A stretch of DNA of 5,915 bases. Source: Candidatus Nanopelagicales bacterium (GTDB lineage Bacteria; Actinomycetota; Actinomycetes; S36-B12). The stretch is taken from NCBI GenBank assembly GCA_018402075.1, contig JAGYJP010000031.1:1-5915 (forward strand), in the 5' to 3' direction. Below, piece by piece: positions 5,520 through 5,915 of this stretch; the stretch's first letter is position 1; each line of letters starts with the position of its first letter. Both the position numbers and the translations under genes were made by a program. The notes beneath the pieces were generated by a model. The model was given only the letters and a program-made list of their open reading frames with translations. It did no database searches and was not told the DNA's origin.

Positions 5520-5915
5520 CAAGAAGAGTTTTGGAGTACCGCCTACCAGAGAGATTTGTTGTTGGAACGGTTGGCATGCCGGGTGAGCGCACCTTCTATT
5601 TGCAGGCAAAATCTGCGGGCCAGCTCACATCGGTGGCATTTGAAAAGCAGCAAGCCATTGTCCTGGCGGAACGCATTGATCAGTTACTCGACGAAGTCAG
5701 GGCGTCCCGTGATCCACAAAATTTAGTGCCCGAAGCGGCACCTGTTGAATTAACTGATTCTGATCCATTGGACATGCCACTCATGGAAGAGTTTCGAGTG
5801 GGTGCCATGGCATTGGGCTGGGATGAATCAGCTCTTGCCGTAGTCATTGAAGCTCACGCAATAAGCGAGGAAGATTCAGCGGTGCCCGAGTTGGGCGAAG
5901 ATGGTGAAGAAGGAC
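5516..5915 (+). CDS. DUF3090 family protein, N-terminal 133 residues (cut by window end)
   Basis: The reading frame is open from ATG 5516 to the window edge. The segments VLEYRLPERFVVGTVG (5-20), MPGERTFYLQA (21-31), TSVAFEKQQAIVLAERIDQLLDE (38-60) and EEFRVGAMALGWDE (91-104) match DUF3090 (Rv2134c-like), a conserved actinobacterial family of about 190 residues with no established function. From memory, its unseen C terminus carries a CxxC-type cysteine cluster with CPRxNGYRR, which may bind metal; that lies beyond the window. The visible end is acidic (EEDSAVPELGEDGEE), and no membrane segment is seen. Its start overlaps the phosphatase stop by ATGA, so the two are almost certainly co-translated. 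In other actinobacteria the next genes are usually a SCO1664-type protein and mshC, which predicts what follows here. Confidence 0.9.
   Translation, partial: MTRRVLEYRLPERFVVGTVGMPGERTFYLQAKSAGQLTSVAFEKQQAIVLAERIDQLLDEVRASRDPQNLVPEAAPVELTDSDPLDMPLMEEFRVGAMALGWDESALAVVIEAHAISEEDSAVPELGEDGEEG

Overview
The window looks like a chromosomal stretch from a moderate-GC, probably streamlined actinobacterium (Actinomycetota). Several things point this way: a deazaflavin (F420) luciferase-like oxidoreductase, a DUF5703-type mini-protein, an MSMEG_4193-type histidine phosphatase and a DUF3090 protein sit together, as in mycobacteria and streptomycetes. Four of the gene starts also show the leaderless pattern typical of the phylum: TANNNT (CATGAT at one of them), exactly six bases, then ATG. 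GC content is about half by eye, lower than in Streptomyces or Mycobacterium, which suggests an aquatic or otherwise streamlined lineage. No mobile element, prophage, CRISPR array or clear sign of horizontal transfer is visible.

Layout, left to right. Bases 1-21 are the 5' end of a tRNA-Leu gene on the minus strand, cut by the window edge, with a plausible -10 box at 50-55. On the plus strand follows a complete M20-family metallohydrolase (161-1501). It converges, 14 bases apart, on a small minus-strand DUF5703-like gene (1516-1731), which lies just downstream of a minus-strand aldo/keto reductase (1771-2751). The reductase diverges from a plus-strand F420-type luciferase-like oxidoreductase (2812-3861). 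The 60-bp divergent region carries two face-to-face leaderless promoters, a perfect 13-bp palindrome and a 7-bp direct repeat. Four bases after the oxidoreductase comes uppP (best start GTG 3866, end 4684). After a 145-bp gap with its own leaderless promoter comes a histidine-phosphatase gene (4830-5519), which overlaps by ATGA a DUF3090 gene (5516 to beyond the window end).

How the parts may fit. UppP is the one gene with a firm cellular role: it dephosphorylates undecaprenyl pyrophosphate so that the lipid carrier of wall synthesis can be reused. From memory of actinobacterial genomes, the order uppP - MSMEG_4193-type phosphatase - DUF3090 - SCO1664-type protein - mshC (mycothiol ligase) is widely conserved (Rv2136c to Rv2130c in M. 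tuberculosis), so the right half is a core chromosomal neighbourhood. The jobs of the phosphatase, DUF3090, DUF5703 and the F420-type oxidoreductase in it remain unassigned. That conserved but functionally blank cassette is the most interesting biology here; I did not find an exotic defence or mobile system.
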